DNA from: a virus
IMG/VR virus record: IMGVR_UViG_3300036770_008728
Span: 1 to 64,000 of that record
Strand: one strand, 5' to 3'
Length of the DNA stretch: 64,000 nucleotides
A program made the translations under genes and the position numbers. Positions within the stretch are counted from its first letter, which is position 1; each line of letters starts with the position of its first letter. The notes beneath the pieces were generated by a model. It made no database searches. It was not told where the DNA came from and worked only from the letters and a program-made list of their open reading frames with translations. Positions 25,739 to 34,218 of the stretch are shown piece after piece.

Positions 25739-26134
25739 TTACTTCAACAGCACTTCACAGGTCAGAGTTGTGGTGTTTACGGCAACAACCACGGTGTTCA
25801 TACCGACGCCGGCACCCGCCGTTTTCACACCACCCAAACCATTGCCCACGACGCGACCACCGCGAGTAGGAGCCGTACCTGTGTAGCTGAACTTCTGATA
25901 CATCAATGGCTGATATGAACCGGTCTTCACACCGTCCTGAGAGCGGTTTTCAAAAGCAGTCAGAACGCCGTTGATGTCCACACCGTCTGGAGAGATACCA
26001 ACTGTGAAGTCCGCTGCAGGGTCAATCGAGACTGGTTTACCCACGTCGGCAATACCGGTAACCGTGGAATTTAAATACGCGGTGACCGCCAGGTCTTCGA
26101 CGCGAATACCCTTATAACTGGTAATTGTATTCAT
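25739..26134 (-). CDS. Head decoration protein candidate (gpD position)
   Basis: 131 residues from the second of two adjacent ATGs, which is better spaced from AAGGA. Beta-rich, Gly/Val/Thr-rich and without charged coiled coil, as in capsid decoration proteins. It lies between scaffold and major capsid genes, the lambda D position. Confidence 0.65.
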   Translation of the reverse strand: MNTITSYKGIRVEDLAVTAYLNSTVTGIADVGKPVSIDPAADFTVGISPDGVDINGVLTAFENRSQDGVKTGSYQPLMYQKFSYTGTAPTRGGRVVGNGLGGVKTAGAGVGMNTVVVAVNTTTLTCEVLLK

Positions 26135-26143
26135 CATGGGTCC

Positions 26144-26569
26144 TTAACGTGGTGACTTGTAAAGTGCCGCCTGACCCAGCATGGCTGGTACTGCAGCAGG
26201 TTGTTGTTTATCCGCCGGGTCAGTAACACCACCACGAGGGATTGCCGCCAGTACAACCTTGGCTTCGTCAATCGCTGCGATCATCTGTTCCGGAGTTGCG
26301 TTTGGAACTTCTGTCAGGTTTGCCGCAACACAAGCTGCCTTGTACTGTCCTGACAGGAAAGTTGTTACTGTCGCGTGAGAGGCCTTGATCGTGTCCAGCT
26401 CTTTCACGGTATCCGTTGAAGCCGCTTCCAGCTTGGTTTTCAGCTCAGCGATTTCGGTATTAGCGGTTGTCAGTGCAGCCTGTGAAGCAGTTAACTGGTC
26501 AGCCAACGTCTTCTTCTCACTTTCTAACCGCCCATTGGTTTGCGCCAGTTCCAGCATTTGTGGATCCAT
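26144..26569 (-). CDS. Nested in-frame scaffold protein (Nu3-like)
   Basis: An internal ATG (Met242 of the protease-scaffold frame) is preceded by CAGGAGATGTC, a strong Shine-Dalgarno at 5-base spacing. It would give a 141-residue scaffold without the protease domain, the same strategy as lambda Nu3 inside C. The boundary matches the end of the protease domain and a Pro-rich linker. Confidence 0.72.
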   Translation of the reverse strand: MDPQMLELAQTNGRLESEKKTLADQLTASQAALTTANTEIAELKTKLEAASTDTVKELDTIKASHATVTTFLSGQYKAACVAANLTEVPNATPEQMIAAIDEAKVVLAAIPRGGVTDPADKQQPAAVPAMLGQAALYKSPR

Positions 26570-27292
26570 GACATCTCCTGTGGGGTTGGTTTTTGGGGGT
26601 TGTGGTGCCAGGGTGACGGCACTAAACAGGAAAGACAGATCTGGTTGTGCACCAGATGCCGCCAGTCGCTGGTAAGTTTCAGCACCCAGACGTTGCTTGG
26701 CTGCGCCAAGGATTTTTGCTTTTGATGAAGCGCCACGGTTCACCAAGCTCAGCTCGGTCCATGTGTTCATCTCAGTTAAACGAAGGTGAACGCCGTCTTT
26801 ACCCAGCTGATGTTCATTGGGACATTCACGGGCATACAGGTAGTACGGTTCTGACATGTAATCAAAATCACACTGACTGCAGAAAGCATGTTTGGGTAAA
26901 GTGCCCACGGATACTTCGTCAATAATGCTGGTATCAATTTTTTCCAGCAGTGCCGTTTCCGTCGCCAGAAGATAAAACGCGGTATTTAATTCCCAGTGAC
27001 CAGCTTCGGCGGCAAACACGTCAGCCATGAACACCCGGCCGGTAGGCAGGGTGTAGTCGTCGTGCATGATTTGAAGAGTTACAGGGTTTGATTTGAGGTG
27101 TGCAGACATCTGACGCAGATACGCTTCAGTCATCTGAGCACCGTTATATGGGGAGTAACGCTGGGAAATCGGGCGCGTAGAAGCTGCCACAGCTTCGTAG
27201 GCAACGATTTTGCTGAAATCCATATCTGGATCACCAGCAACAGCACGAATGGCTTCTTTGTGCTTTTCAGTCAGCTCAAGGCGTTTTGCCAT
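26144..27292 (-). CDS. Prohead protease fused to scaffold
   Basis: 382 residues. Residues 1-200 are a prohead-protease-like domain, with candidate catalytic H77 (QIMHDD) and S128 (DEVSVG). It contains an unusual Cys-rich segment, C138-x2-C141 and C157-x3-H161, that could bind zinc. Residues 242-382 are a helical scaffold (coiled coil at about 250-310). As with lambda C/Nu3, the protease would mature the prohead and the scaffold part would guide shell assembly. Leader AGGATTAACAAAC before the ATG. Confidence 0.82.
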   Translation of the reverse strand: MAKRLELTEKHKEAIRAVAGDPDMDFSKIVAYEAVAASTRPISQRYSPYNGAQMTEAYLRQMSAHLKSNPVTLQIMHDDYTLPTGRVFMADVFAAEAGHWELNTAFYLLATETALLEKIDTSIIDEVSVGTLPKHAFCSQCDFDYMSEPYYLYARECPNEHQLGKDGVHLRLTEMNTWTELSLVNRGASSKAKILGAAKQRLGAETYQRLAASGAQPDLSFLFSAVTLAPQPPKTNPTGDVMDPQMLELAQTNGRLESEKKTLADQLTASQAALTTANTEIAELKTKLEAASTDTVKELDTIKASHATVTTFLSGQYKAACVAANLTEVPNATPEQMIAAIDEAKVVLAAIPRGGVTDPADKQQPAAVPAMLGQAALYKSPR

Positions 27293-27345
27293 GTTTGTTA
27301 ATCCTCAAATTGTCTATTTATGCTAGAGCATTTTATTTCGAACTT

Positions 27346-28809
27346 CTAGCGGTTTATTTTGTTGGTGTTTGATTTGACAGTTTTATTCGCTGCCGAACTG
27401 GTGCTTCTGCCCAATGGATCACTGTTTGGTGTTATTTTTTCAGCATCAACCATCATTCCACCACTCACGAACATGGTCCCGCTCATTTCTGGAATATGGT
27501 CCGGTCGGATCTTGCCGTACATGGCCAGATGGTATTCATCATCATCAATCAGACCATCACTCAAATCCTGGCGTAGCCGGTTACCTTTCAGCTGGCGCTG
27601 TGGCTCCATTTCCAGCTCAGAACGCAAATCAATCTGCGGGTAAACGACCTCGACCCGGCTTTCAGAACCCTGCAGACGGAGTGCCTGCGTCAGGATGTTA
27701 CTGAATACTCGACCAATACCCTGATTCAAAGAACCGGCGTTTTTACTAAAAAGCTGGGCTTCCACGGTCGCCGTGTTCACACCACTTTCGCCACGGCCAA
27801 GTACGGTGGCCATCGTCCGAAGCCCCGCTTGGTTCTGGGCATTGAGAACGTCGATGATGCTGGTGATATCCAATCCCACAGCAGGGTTTTTTTCATTCAG
27901 AATATTCAGCTCAGCACTGTCGTAATGAACCATCGGCTGGTCGGCACGAATCGAACCGAACTGCTGTACCAGTTCATTGCGCCTTGCCCGCAAATATTTC
28001 CGGAACTCTGCAGCATCGGCCTTTAGGTGAGCCGGGGCACTGCGGGCAATCACTTCTTCCAGAACCTTCACGGTCAGACGTGGAAAACCGGTAATTTGCA
28101 TGATCCGATACAGGTCATTAATCACCTGCTGACGTGCGGCCATGGAGTTAATCGCCGCAATAAACGGACTGTTGCCATAGGCTTCCATTGGACTTTTCCG
28201 GTACCAGTGCATGAAGAACGTCGGGATATCGAGCTTGATTTCTTTATCACCAACCACCTGCCAAGGCACCATGACACCCGGGGACTTTTCCTGCAGTTGG
28301 ATTTGCGCGATGTCTACCAAACGCAGTTCGTTCAACACCAGAAGTTCGTTGTACACGGCCTCAACGGCAATCCCGCCGCGGGCCAGAATCATGTAACGCA
28401 GGTCTTCAGCAATGGTCCTGAAATCTTTTCGTTCTTCATAGCCTTTCGAGTAATCCCGTCGGGTTGTCAGAACTTCGATGATTTCATTGACCAGCTTGTA
28501 TCCATCACGGTCAATGGCACCGTCTGGGTCACGAACAATAATCTTTGGTTCAACGTCGGCAGTTGTCAGGTAAGCGGACAGGGCACTGCTGGCATCCGGG
28601 TCAGCCTTCAGCAAACTCAACATCAGTTCCCGCGAGTTTTTGTTGATCCGGTCATCGTAAAGATTGGCCAAATGCTCCTTAAACGCGGGTAAATCAAGGG
28701 TGTCGCCTGTGCGCTCGGGGTCGAACGTCGCTGTCTGTGTATTGCCCTTGGGTTTGGTGCGCGTGGGCAGCAGGATTTTAATCTTAGCGAGAATGCCGGA
28801 GCTGGCCAT
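27346..28809 (-). CDS. Portal protein
   Basis: 487 residues, forming the dodecameric DNA gate at the capsid vertex. It lies directly between TerL and the prohead protease, with size and helical C-terminal half typical for SPP1/HK97-type and GpB-type portals. AAGGA precedes the ATG. The last 30 residues are Ser/Asn/Lys-rich and probably disordered. Confidence 0.85.
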   Translation of the reverse strand: MASSGILAKIKILLPTRTKPKGNTQTATFDPERTGDTLDLPAFKEHLANLYDDRINKNSRELMLSLLKADPDASSALSAYLTTADVEPKIIVRDPDGAIDRDGYKLVNEIIEVLTTRRDYSKGYEERKDFRTIAEDLRYMILARGGIAVEAVYNELLVLNELRLVDIAQIQLQEKSPGVMVPWQVVGDKEIKLDIPTFFMHWYRKSPMEAYGNSPFIAAINSMAARQQVINDLYRIMQITGFPRLTVKVLEEVIARSAPAHLKADAAEFRKYLRARRNELVQQFGSIRADQPMVHYDSAELNILNEKNPAVGLDITSIIDVLNAQNQAGLRTMATVLGRGESGVNTATVEAQLFSKNAGSLNQGIGRVFSNILTQALRLQGSESRVEVVYPQIDLRSELEMEPQRQLKGNRLRQDLSDGLIDDDEYHLAMYGKIRPDHIPEMSGTMFVSGGMMVDAEKITPNSDPLGRSTSSAANKTVKSNTNKINR

Positions 28810-28818
28810 AAAGAGTCC

Positions 28819-30585
28819 TTAGTATCGAGTAATGATGTTTTTGCCCCGGCGGGTCTGAGGCTCAAAGCCAATCAGGTCCATCGCAGCCCAAATTTTTGTG
28901 TCATCGAGTTCAACTTCATCCATCACAATCGAATCATCAACGTGCTGGTAATCGCCGGCAAAGCTTTGGAAATCGAAGTTCCGAACACCCGCAACCATGA
29001 AGGCCAGTGCGTGGAAGTAGTGATCGTTTTCGTTGAGCTTGACCCAGGTGGCCTCGTCTTCACCGGTACCTTCTTCCCGAACCATGTCCATCAAATGGGT
29101 CGTCAGTGTGGATTTGTCGTCCCGGTAACCGGCTAGTTTCCATGTGCCGTTCCGGATGCCGTTCGCCACGGTATCGAGCATCGCCGTCCGGCCTGCCCGT
29201 ACCGCAGCCTGTTCCAAGAACTCATCTTTGATGGGCATGAACTCCCGGCCCTTGCCATACTCGACCGGCATAATCAGACCAAAGCTCTGGTCCCGGATAG
29301 CATTCGAAGTCGGGGTGTATGGGTAGCGGTCGATACCGCCGGACACAATGTTGTACTGCTCCCTGAGTCCCTTAACCTTCAACGAAAGGTTGTCAGCGCT
29401 GCAGGTTTCAAACCGAAACACGGTCAGGTTATCCACGTCTGGACCAACAGCCAGAACGATATGGCAGGTAGCGCCAACGTCGATTCCAATGAAGACAGGG
29501 TGACCCTTTGCCGGCTCAAGCACCGAATCCTGAATCATCACAGCTTCGATTTGTTCCTGGGTCAGCCGGCTATTGCCCTGATCGTAGGTTTCACCTAAAA
29601 CCGTGTTGTGGAAACCCTTGAGGTTATTCCGGCGCTTGTAGTCAAACAGCTGGGTAACAACGTACTTCGCATCCAGTGTGTGGGTGGAAAACGGCCGAAC
29701 GTGATAACCCCGGTGGTGCGTCCGGTTCGGATACTTGGCCACCCAGGCTCGGGATTCATAGTCGGCCATGTTCAGCCGGCGCCGGCACTTCTCACAGGTG
29801 ATATGCAGGGCATCAAGGTCAATCAGACCGTCATCCAGTAACCGCGGCTCCAAATCAATGAGCGAGTTCACCCGGTCAGTCAGGCCGGGGATCCGGATGA
29901 ATTCCTTGGTGAACAGCGGAATTTGCCAGTGATTGCAGGCGCGGCACTTAATCATGAACTCGTGCTGGTCACTGGCCGCATAACCCTTGTGAATCCCGAA
30001 CCCGTTGTAGGTGGGTGTACTGAAGCGCTGCCGGATACGGAGGTCTGAACCCTGCAAACGCGAGTTGAACAGCGCCAGCATACTCTGGTCAGTCAGGTCC
30101 ACTTCGTCGTTAAAAATGAAGTCCGCGTTGATACTGGTGGCATCGCCCTCAGTCGAGCCGGTGACATACATGAACGAGGTCCCGATTTGCATCAGGCCCA
30201 TCGAGTTTTTCACGTCGCCGCTTAGTCGGAACGCCTTGGCATCCGACTGCAAAATTGGCTGAATACGGGTTTTCGATATCCGCTTGAACATCTTGTCATT
30301 CGGCATCGTGTAAATCAGTGACCGGTTATCCGTCCGCGTCAGAATCGACAGGGCCTTTCTGATTTGGATTTCAGTCAGGCCCACCTGTGATGGCTTCATG
30401 CAGTCCAAGTTTTCGTGCATGTCGTCCGCGATGGCTCTCTGAAAAGGGTACTTGTCAAAGGTAAACGGCTTTTTGTTCAGCGTGGTGTTGATGCACATGA
30501 ACTGGCCGTGCGACATCCCGCTACTGTCCTTGTTGTAGCGCTTTGTCGCATCCTTGATGAAGCCACCGAGGTACTGGTTCGCCAT
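28819..30585 (-). CDS. Terminase large subunit (GpA-like)
   Basis: 588 residues, the ATP-driven DNA packaging motor and nuclease. A Walker A-like segment is at residues 64-72 (KPSQVGLTE), Walker B FIFNDEVD at 156-163, paired Cys motifs CRAC and CEKC (zinc-ribbon-like) between ATPase and nuclease parts, and GIDVGAT near residue 365 as the probable start of the RNase H-like nuclease. The start is the ATG at 30585, overlapping the preceding stop as TGATG. Confidence 0.92.
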   Translation of the reverse strand: MANQYLGGFIKDATKRYNKDSSGMSHGQFMCINTTLNKKPFTFDKYPFQRAIADDMHENLDCMKPSQVGLTEIQIRKALSILTRTDNRSLIYTMPNDKMFKRISKTRIQPILQSDAKAFRLSGDVKNSMGLMQIGTSFMYVTGSTEGDATSINADFIFNDEVDLTDQSMLALFNSRLQGSDLRIRQRFSTPTYNGFGIHKGYAASDQHEFMIKCRACNHWQIPLFTKEFIRIPGLTDRVNSLIDLEPRLLDDGLIDLDALHITCEKCRRRLNMADYESRAWVAKYPNRTHHRGYHVRPFSTHTLDAKYVVTQLFDYKRRNNLKGFHNTVLGETYDQGNSRLTQEQIEAVMIQDSVLEPAKGHPVFIGIDVGATCHIVLAVGPDVDNLTVFRFETCSADNLSLKVKGLREQYNIVSGGIDRYPYTPTSNAIRDQSFGLIMPVEYGKGREFMPIKDEFLEQAAVRAGRTAMLDTVANGIRNGTWKLAGYRDDKSTLTTHLMDMVREEGTGEDEATWVKLNENDHYFHALAFMVAGVRNFDFQSFAGDYQHVDDSIVMDEVELDDTKIWAAMDLIGFEPQTRRGKNIITRY

Positions 30586-30950
30586 CACTTGGTCTTCTTT
30601 TCGAGCTCAATCGACAGCTGGTTCAGCTTCTCGTTGAGCTGGGTGAGTTGCGTCAGCACCCGATCCGTTTGTTGTGCTGACGCCGCCTGATTTGCATCAA
30701 GCGTTTTCTGGAACGCGGCTAACCGGTTGTCCACAGAGGTCTCAAGCCGGCCGACGGCGCCATTGAAGTCGGCCTTCGACAGATACTCGTCTTTCATCGA
30801 GTACTGCCGGTCATCGAGTTTCTGCATCCACACAAACATCACCGTTAAGCCGGCCATGATGAATGGACTCACGAAAATCGCAGCCTGGTGTAACCAGTGC
30901 AGCGCTGCGTGGGCATTCTGAGTGCCGAGTTGTTTGTTATCTTCAGACAT
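30585..30950 (-). CDS. TM plus coiled-coil protein next to endolysin (i-spanin-like topology)
   Basis: 121 residues. About 22 cytoplasmic residues, one transmembrane helix (about 23-43), then about 75 residues of predicted coiled coil outside (heptads to the C-terminus ELEKKTK). This is the topology of inner-membrane spanins, and the gene follows the endolysin directly with an 8-base overlap. It could equally be an anchoring protein of unknown role. No lipoprotein partner is encoded beside it. Confidence 0.5.
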   Translation of the reverse strand: MSEDNKQLGTQNAHAALHWLHQAAIFVSPFIMAGLTVMFVWMQKLDDRQYSMKDEYLSKADFNGAVGRLETSVDNRLAAFQKTLDANQAASAQQTDRVLTQLTQLNEKLNQLSIELEKKTK

Positions 30951-31488
30951 TGCCACCGGCCTTACGGAAAATTTCCCGGGCACACTTCAGGTCGATGTCA
31001 TAGAAAATCACGCTGTCTTTTTGTTTGATGGTGAAGCCCATGCCGGCCAGGTTCCCGCAGCCGATGTGTAGCCACGTCACCGAATCACCTTCTTCGACAA
31101 AGGTGATGAACGGGTAGAGTTCCGGATGTTTTTCAATATGGTCGCGGACTTCCGCCGCCGGTGTGGTACTGAACGTGATGTCCAGTGCTCGACCAAAACT
31201 ATGGTCTGAGAATTGTTTGAAGTGCGGGTCGCCCGGTAATCGCAGGCCACGGTACTGCAGGTTCCCGCCAAACGACCAGTTGTTTATCGTCGCGGTACCA
31301 ATCTTCTGGCCTTCTTCGTCCAGACAGAACCTGTCGGCCAGAGCGTCGGCCATCATCAGGATCCGTGGGTCGATATAACGCAGAACGCGGTTTTCCCCTA
31401 ACTGCTGGAACGCCTTCTGACTTACCAACTCTGCGGGCTTGAAGTGGCGCGGGCGGTAAAAATTAAGCGCGGTGCTCACGTCCGACAT
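30943..31488 (-). CDS. Endolysin, M15-type D,D/L,D-peptidase
   Basis: 181 residues. A zinc site is visible: H96 and D103 in SDHSFGRALDI and H141 in WLHIG, with E132/E133 the likely general base, as in M15A peptidases that cut peptidoglycan cross-links. There is no signal peptide, so release depends on a holin. It is the first gene of the structural operon, with leader AGGATTAACAAGC, and lies 29 kb from the holin gene. Confidence 0.85.
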   Translation of the reverse strand: MSDVSTALNFYRPRHFKPAELVSQKAFQQLGENRVLRYIDPRILMMADALADRFCLDEEGQKIGTATINNWSFGGNLQYRGLRLPGDPHFKQFSDHSFGRALDITFSTTPAAEVRDHIEKHPELYPFITFVEEGDSVTWLHIGCGNLAGMGFTIKQKDSVIFYDIDLKCAREIFRKAGGNV

Positions 31489-31621
31489 GCTTGTTAATCC
31501 TCTGATTGTATTGCCTGATTTTGTGCGGCAATTTCAGTATATCACCGGATAATTTGAATGTGGAACGGCAATATTCCGGTATGATTCACTGGAAAGTAAC
31601 ACATCGACAGGATTAACAAGC
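31489..31621. promoter_or_regulatory. Divergent control region, late operon / 31622 gene
   Basis: Leaders at both ends (AGGATTAAC on each strand) bracket 133 bp, the only place where the long leftward structural transcript can start. TATACT on the minus strand (GTGATATACTG) and TATGAT on the plus strand are possible -10 boxes. An imperfect inverted repeat ACCGGA...TCCGGT lies between them. No convincing -35 boxes were found, so an activator or modified polymerase may be needed. Confidence 0.5.
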
Positions 31622-32146
31622 ATGTCAGAGCAGAAAAAAGAACCCCGTGAGTACCCCAGAATCACCCCATCCATGGAAGATATGCTGGTCGAACTGGCTC
31701 AAATGTACCGCCAGTACCCGGATTTTCTGACCCATAAAGACTGCAAATACCCACTGGCAGTAAAAAACGCCATCGCCGCGATTGCAGCCAAAAATGGCTC
31801 TGTTGCACCGGTTTCAGCTCAAAAGCTCGCAGATACCAATCAAAACTCAACCGAAACCACCGAAATCTCTCTGGAAGAGGTCGATATTCACCAAGAATCC
31901 ACGCTTTTGTTCCAAAACCTGAAGACGTTTATGAAGGACATGAGCAAGATGGAGACCAGTGAAAAGGCCCAAATCTTCCGAACGGCCACAGCACTGCTCG
32001 AAAAATTACTCACCATCAAAGAGAAATCGAGCGGCATCCAGAAGTATGAGGATTTCAAAGCGCTGGTTATGAACACCCTCGACCGGCATCTGACGCCGGT
32101 TCAGATAACCGGATTTATCGAGCAGCTGGAAGAACTGGAAAAGTGA
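31622..32146 (+). CDS. Unknown protein, possible small terminase subunit
   Basis: 174 residues. The N-terminal 60 residues look like a small helical DNA-binding-type domain (MEDMLVELAQMYRQYP...), the middle is polar, and residues about 95-174 are a strongly helical, oligomerisation-like region. No other small terminase candidate lies near TerL, and this gene is divergent from the late operon start; the assignment is inference. Leader AGGATTAACAAGC precedes the ATG and a terminator follows. Confidence 0.5.
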   Translation: MSEQKKEPREYPRITPSMEDMLVELAQMYRQYPDFLTHKDCKYPLAVKNAIAAIAAKNGSVAPVSAQKLADTNQNSTETTEISLEEVDIHQESTLLFQNLKTFMKDMSKMETSEKAQIFRTATALLEKLLTIKEKSSGIQKYEDFKALVMNTLDRHLTPVQITGFIEQLEELEK

Positions 32147-32154
32147 CCCAAATA

Positions 32155-32185
32155 AAAAACCCCAGTGTCTGGGCTGGGGTTTAAG
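32155..32185. terminator. Rho-independent terminator after the 31622 gene
   Basis: AACCCCAG-TGTCTGGG-CTGGGGTT (32158-32181), preceded by AAATAAAAA and followed by TAAGC. The U-rich tail is better on the minus strand, so it may serve both directions. Confidence 0.65.
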
Positions 32186-32235
32186 CAATGCAGGTTTCGT
32201 ATGGCAACAACAGGGAGTGGAACACCTCAGGTTCG

Positions 32236-32260
32236 ATAAAAACCCCTCAGAGGCAGGGGC
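32236..32260 (-). terminator. Terminator of the minus-strand RHH gene
   Basis: On the minus strand CCCCT-GCCTCTG-AGGGG is followed by TTTTTATC, about 40 bp downstream of the stop codon of the 32297-33028 gene. Confidence 0.75.
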
Positions 32261-32296
32261 TTAAGAATCGGAGTCTTTGATGTTCCGCTTTTTAGG

Positions 32297-33028
32297 TTAC
32301 GCCTGCGCCACTCCAATGGCAACCAGAATTTTCATCAGCGCCTGAGACCGGCTGCAACCAAAAGCCGATTCGATTTCCCCCAGTAATTCCACCTGCCAGG
32401 GTAGCAATGAAACCGCCATCACCGGCCGGTCAGTCCGACCAGATTCCAGCTGAAAGTTGCTGCAGTCCACAAACGGAACCGGGTTGTCCGCATACTGTTT
32501 CATCCACTTCCGCAGCAGGTTCCCATACTTGGCGCCGTAATCCAGTAACCGGCTTTCCAGTTCAGTTGTCAGTCGAATGGGTGCCCTTTGTCCCTGCCCA
32601 GACTTCGGCCGACCCTTTGTTTTGGTCTCAGGTTTAGTTTCATCGGGTAAGGTCGGAGCCTTGGCCACCACCGGTAACTTGGCCAGGTCCTTCCCATGCC
32701 GGTAGTTCAGGCCCGACCAAAAGAGCAGGTCCGCGGCCGCGACCAGCGTCGTGCCATGCTTCTGAGCAAAGCGCTCGACCAGACCGGCCGTTTTCGCACT
32801 CACCCGAATCGACTCCGTTGGCCGGCTCGACTTCAGCCCCAAGGCATCATGCCGGCTCACCCCCTTCAGCAGCCCCAAGGTCACCAGCTCGTCCGGGTCC
32901 AGCCCGTCCAGCAAAGCGGCCAGAGGCAGCTCGTCATCCGCCGGACTGTGGACGTGAAGTTTTACCCGAGTCTGAAGCGGGGCGGTGTTTGGGTGTTGGA
33001 GGTGGTTCAGGGGCGGGCTGGTATCCAT
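32297..33028 (-). CDS. Protein with three ribbon-helix-helix-like segments, probable regulator
   Basis: 243 residues. RHH-like patterns (strand, helix, helix) occur at about residues 72-112 (SIRVSAKTAGLVERFAQKHG), 150-185 (APIRLTTELESRLLDYGAKYG) and 202-240 (MAVSLLPWQVELLGEIESAFG). They are joined by a Pro/Lys/Thr-rich linker. GAGG lies 6 bases before the ATG. It is transcribed alone, between its own terminator and a divergent intergenic region, as a regulator would be. The pattern suggests multi-site DNA binding. Confidence 0.6.
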   Translation of the reverse strand: MDTSPPLNHLQHPNTAPLQTRVKLHVHSPADDELPLAALLDGLDPDELVTLGLLKGVSRHDALGLKSSRPTESIRVSAKTAGLVERFAQKHGTTLVAAADLLFWSGLNYRHGKDLAKLPVVAKAPTLPDETKPETKTKGRPKSGQGQRAPIRLTTELESRLLDYGAKYGNLLRKWMKQYADNPVPFVDCSNFQLESGRTDRPVMAVSLLPWQVELLGEIESAFGCSRSQALMKILVAIGVAQA

Positions 33029-33263
33029 GGCATACCTCTAAATTTTTAAAATTTTTTCCGGGAGCTATCTTACCCCACATCGCGCTTCGGACACAATAGC
33101 ACAGAAAAAACCTGTACACCTTGCCAGATATTGCCATAATGCAAGGGCAGACCAGCTGCAAACGAGGCCCACCGGCTTCGACGCTCTAGTACTGCCCTTA
33201 GCCAGGACACGGTTGGAAACTTCCAACCGAACCGAACCAAGCCAAACAATGGGATTAATAAAC
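33029..33263. promoter_or_regulatory. Divergent intergenic region with a plus-strand promoter candidate
   Basis: 235 bp between the triple-RHH gene and the 33264 gene. TGTACA, a 16-base spacer and CATAAT near 33112-33139 form a plausible sigma70-like promoter for the right-hand gene. The leader variant GGGATTAATAAAC precedes the 33264 ATG. No terminator or coding frame of quality is present. Confidence 0.4.
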
Positions 33264-34007
33264 ATGAACAAATTAGCTGCTTTCTCTAAAAACATCGTTG
33301 CTGCAATGGAATCTCAGCGCTCCGGTGCGTTGGTTGTAAATTTACTGCTGACGCAGCTGCAGGTAGGTCAACCAGCTTTAACTACTGCTGACTGCTGGAC
33401 TTTGGTCGGCGGTGCGGGCAAACCAACCAAAAAGAATTCGTTAGTTTACTACCGCGCCAGTTCACTGCAGAAAACCGCTAAGCAGGTGAGCGAGATTTTG
33501 CAACAGCCAGCGGCAACAGATTGGGATCAATTCAATACGCTGCTGAATGCCGTTGACTTTGCGGATGAACAACTGCAGGCCCAACCGGCATATCTGGCGC
33601 TGCAGGGCTTCATTGCAATGAAAGGTTGTCATGCCTGCAATGGTTCTGATATCCGTGAATTTATCGCCACATTGCGCCCAGCCAGTGAACAACCTGCAGC
33701 GGGCAAAGCACAGGGCACAGAATCACAGCAAACAGCCACAGCCAGCGCACCGGACACGGTATCAGCTGAGGCCGGCACCACAGCGGGCAACACTGAAGCG
33801 GAAATTGATTTAGCCGCGTCAATGCTGGCAGATCTGGCAACGGCGGATAATATCGTTGGCAAAACTATTGCCAGCCTGATCGGCCTTGATCCGGTTGTTG
33901 CCATGCAAAAACTGGCTGAGGCTTGGCAGGCTGACCGCGCCAGACTGCTGAAAGAGATCAATACTCTCGAAGCTGCAGCGGAAAAACGCGAGACCAAAGC
34001 GGCGTAA
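33264..34007 (+). CDS. Unknown protein with coiled-coil C-terminus
   Basis: 247 residues; the start at 33264 is fixed by the leader, and an upstream in-frame start has no signal. An N-terminal helical domain (residues 1-130, with a CHAC motif), an Ala/Thr/Glu-rich flexible linker (about 135-180) and a C-terminal helical/coiled-coil part. It lies beside the non-coding repeat island, which would fit a DNA-binding or partition/replication role, but this is only context. Confidence 0.65.
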   Translation: MNKLAAFSKNIVAAMESQRSGALVVNLLLTQLQVGQPALTTADCWTLVGGAGKPTKKNSLVYYRASSLQKTAKQVSEILQQPAATDWDQFNTLLNAVDFADEQLQAQPAYLALQGFIAMKGCHACNGSDIREFIATLRPASEQPAAGKAQGTESQQTATASAPDTVSAEAGTTAGNTEAEIDLAASMLADLATADNIVGKTIASLIGLDPVVAMQKLAEAWQADRARLLKEINTLEAAAEKRETKAA

Positions 34008-34024
34008 TCCAGCCCGACCGACGA

Positions 34025-34047
34025 ACGGGGCCACCACCTGGCCCCGT
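34025..34047 (+). terminator. Strong hairpin behind the 33264 gene
   Basis: ACGGGGCCA-CCACC-TGGCCCCGT, a perfect 9-bp stem 18 bases after the stop codon. The following CAATCCCTATTTG is only weakly U-rich, so termination may be partial. Confidence 0.6.
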
Positions 34048-34218
34048 CAATCCCTATTTGTACACATGCACCGCCCAGGCGCAGGCCCGGACGGCCGTTG
34101 TGCATTTGTGCGTAAGAAAGACTTTTTCAAATAATCAGGGTGGGGAAGTTACTACCGGTTATTTGAAAGGGCCTTGAATTTCCGCGAAGGCCGGAATTTG
34201 GACGTTTTTTCTGAAAGT

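Noticed and set aside
28027-28692. 221-codon plus-strand frame opposite the portal gene.
   Set aside because: Antisense to a confident structural gene, no start signal, no protein-like features.
33065-33295. 76-codon minus-strand frame between the divergent genes.
   Set aside because: No start signal, and it runs across the intergenic region and the start of the 33264 gene.
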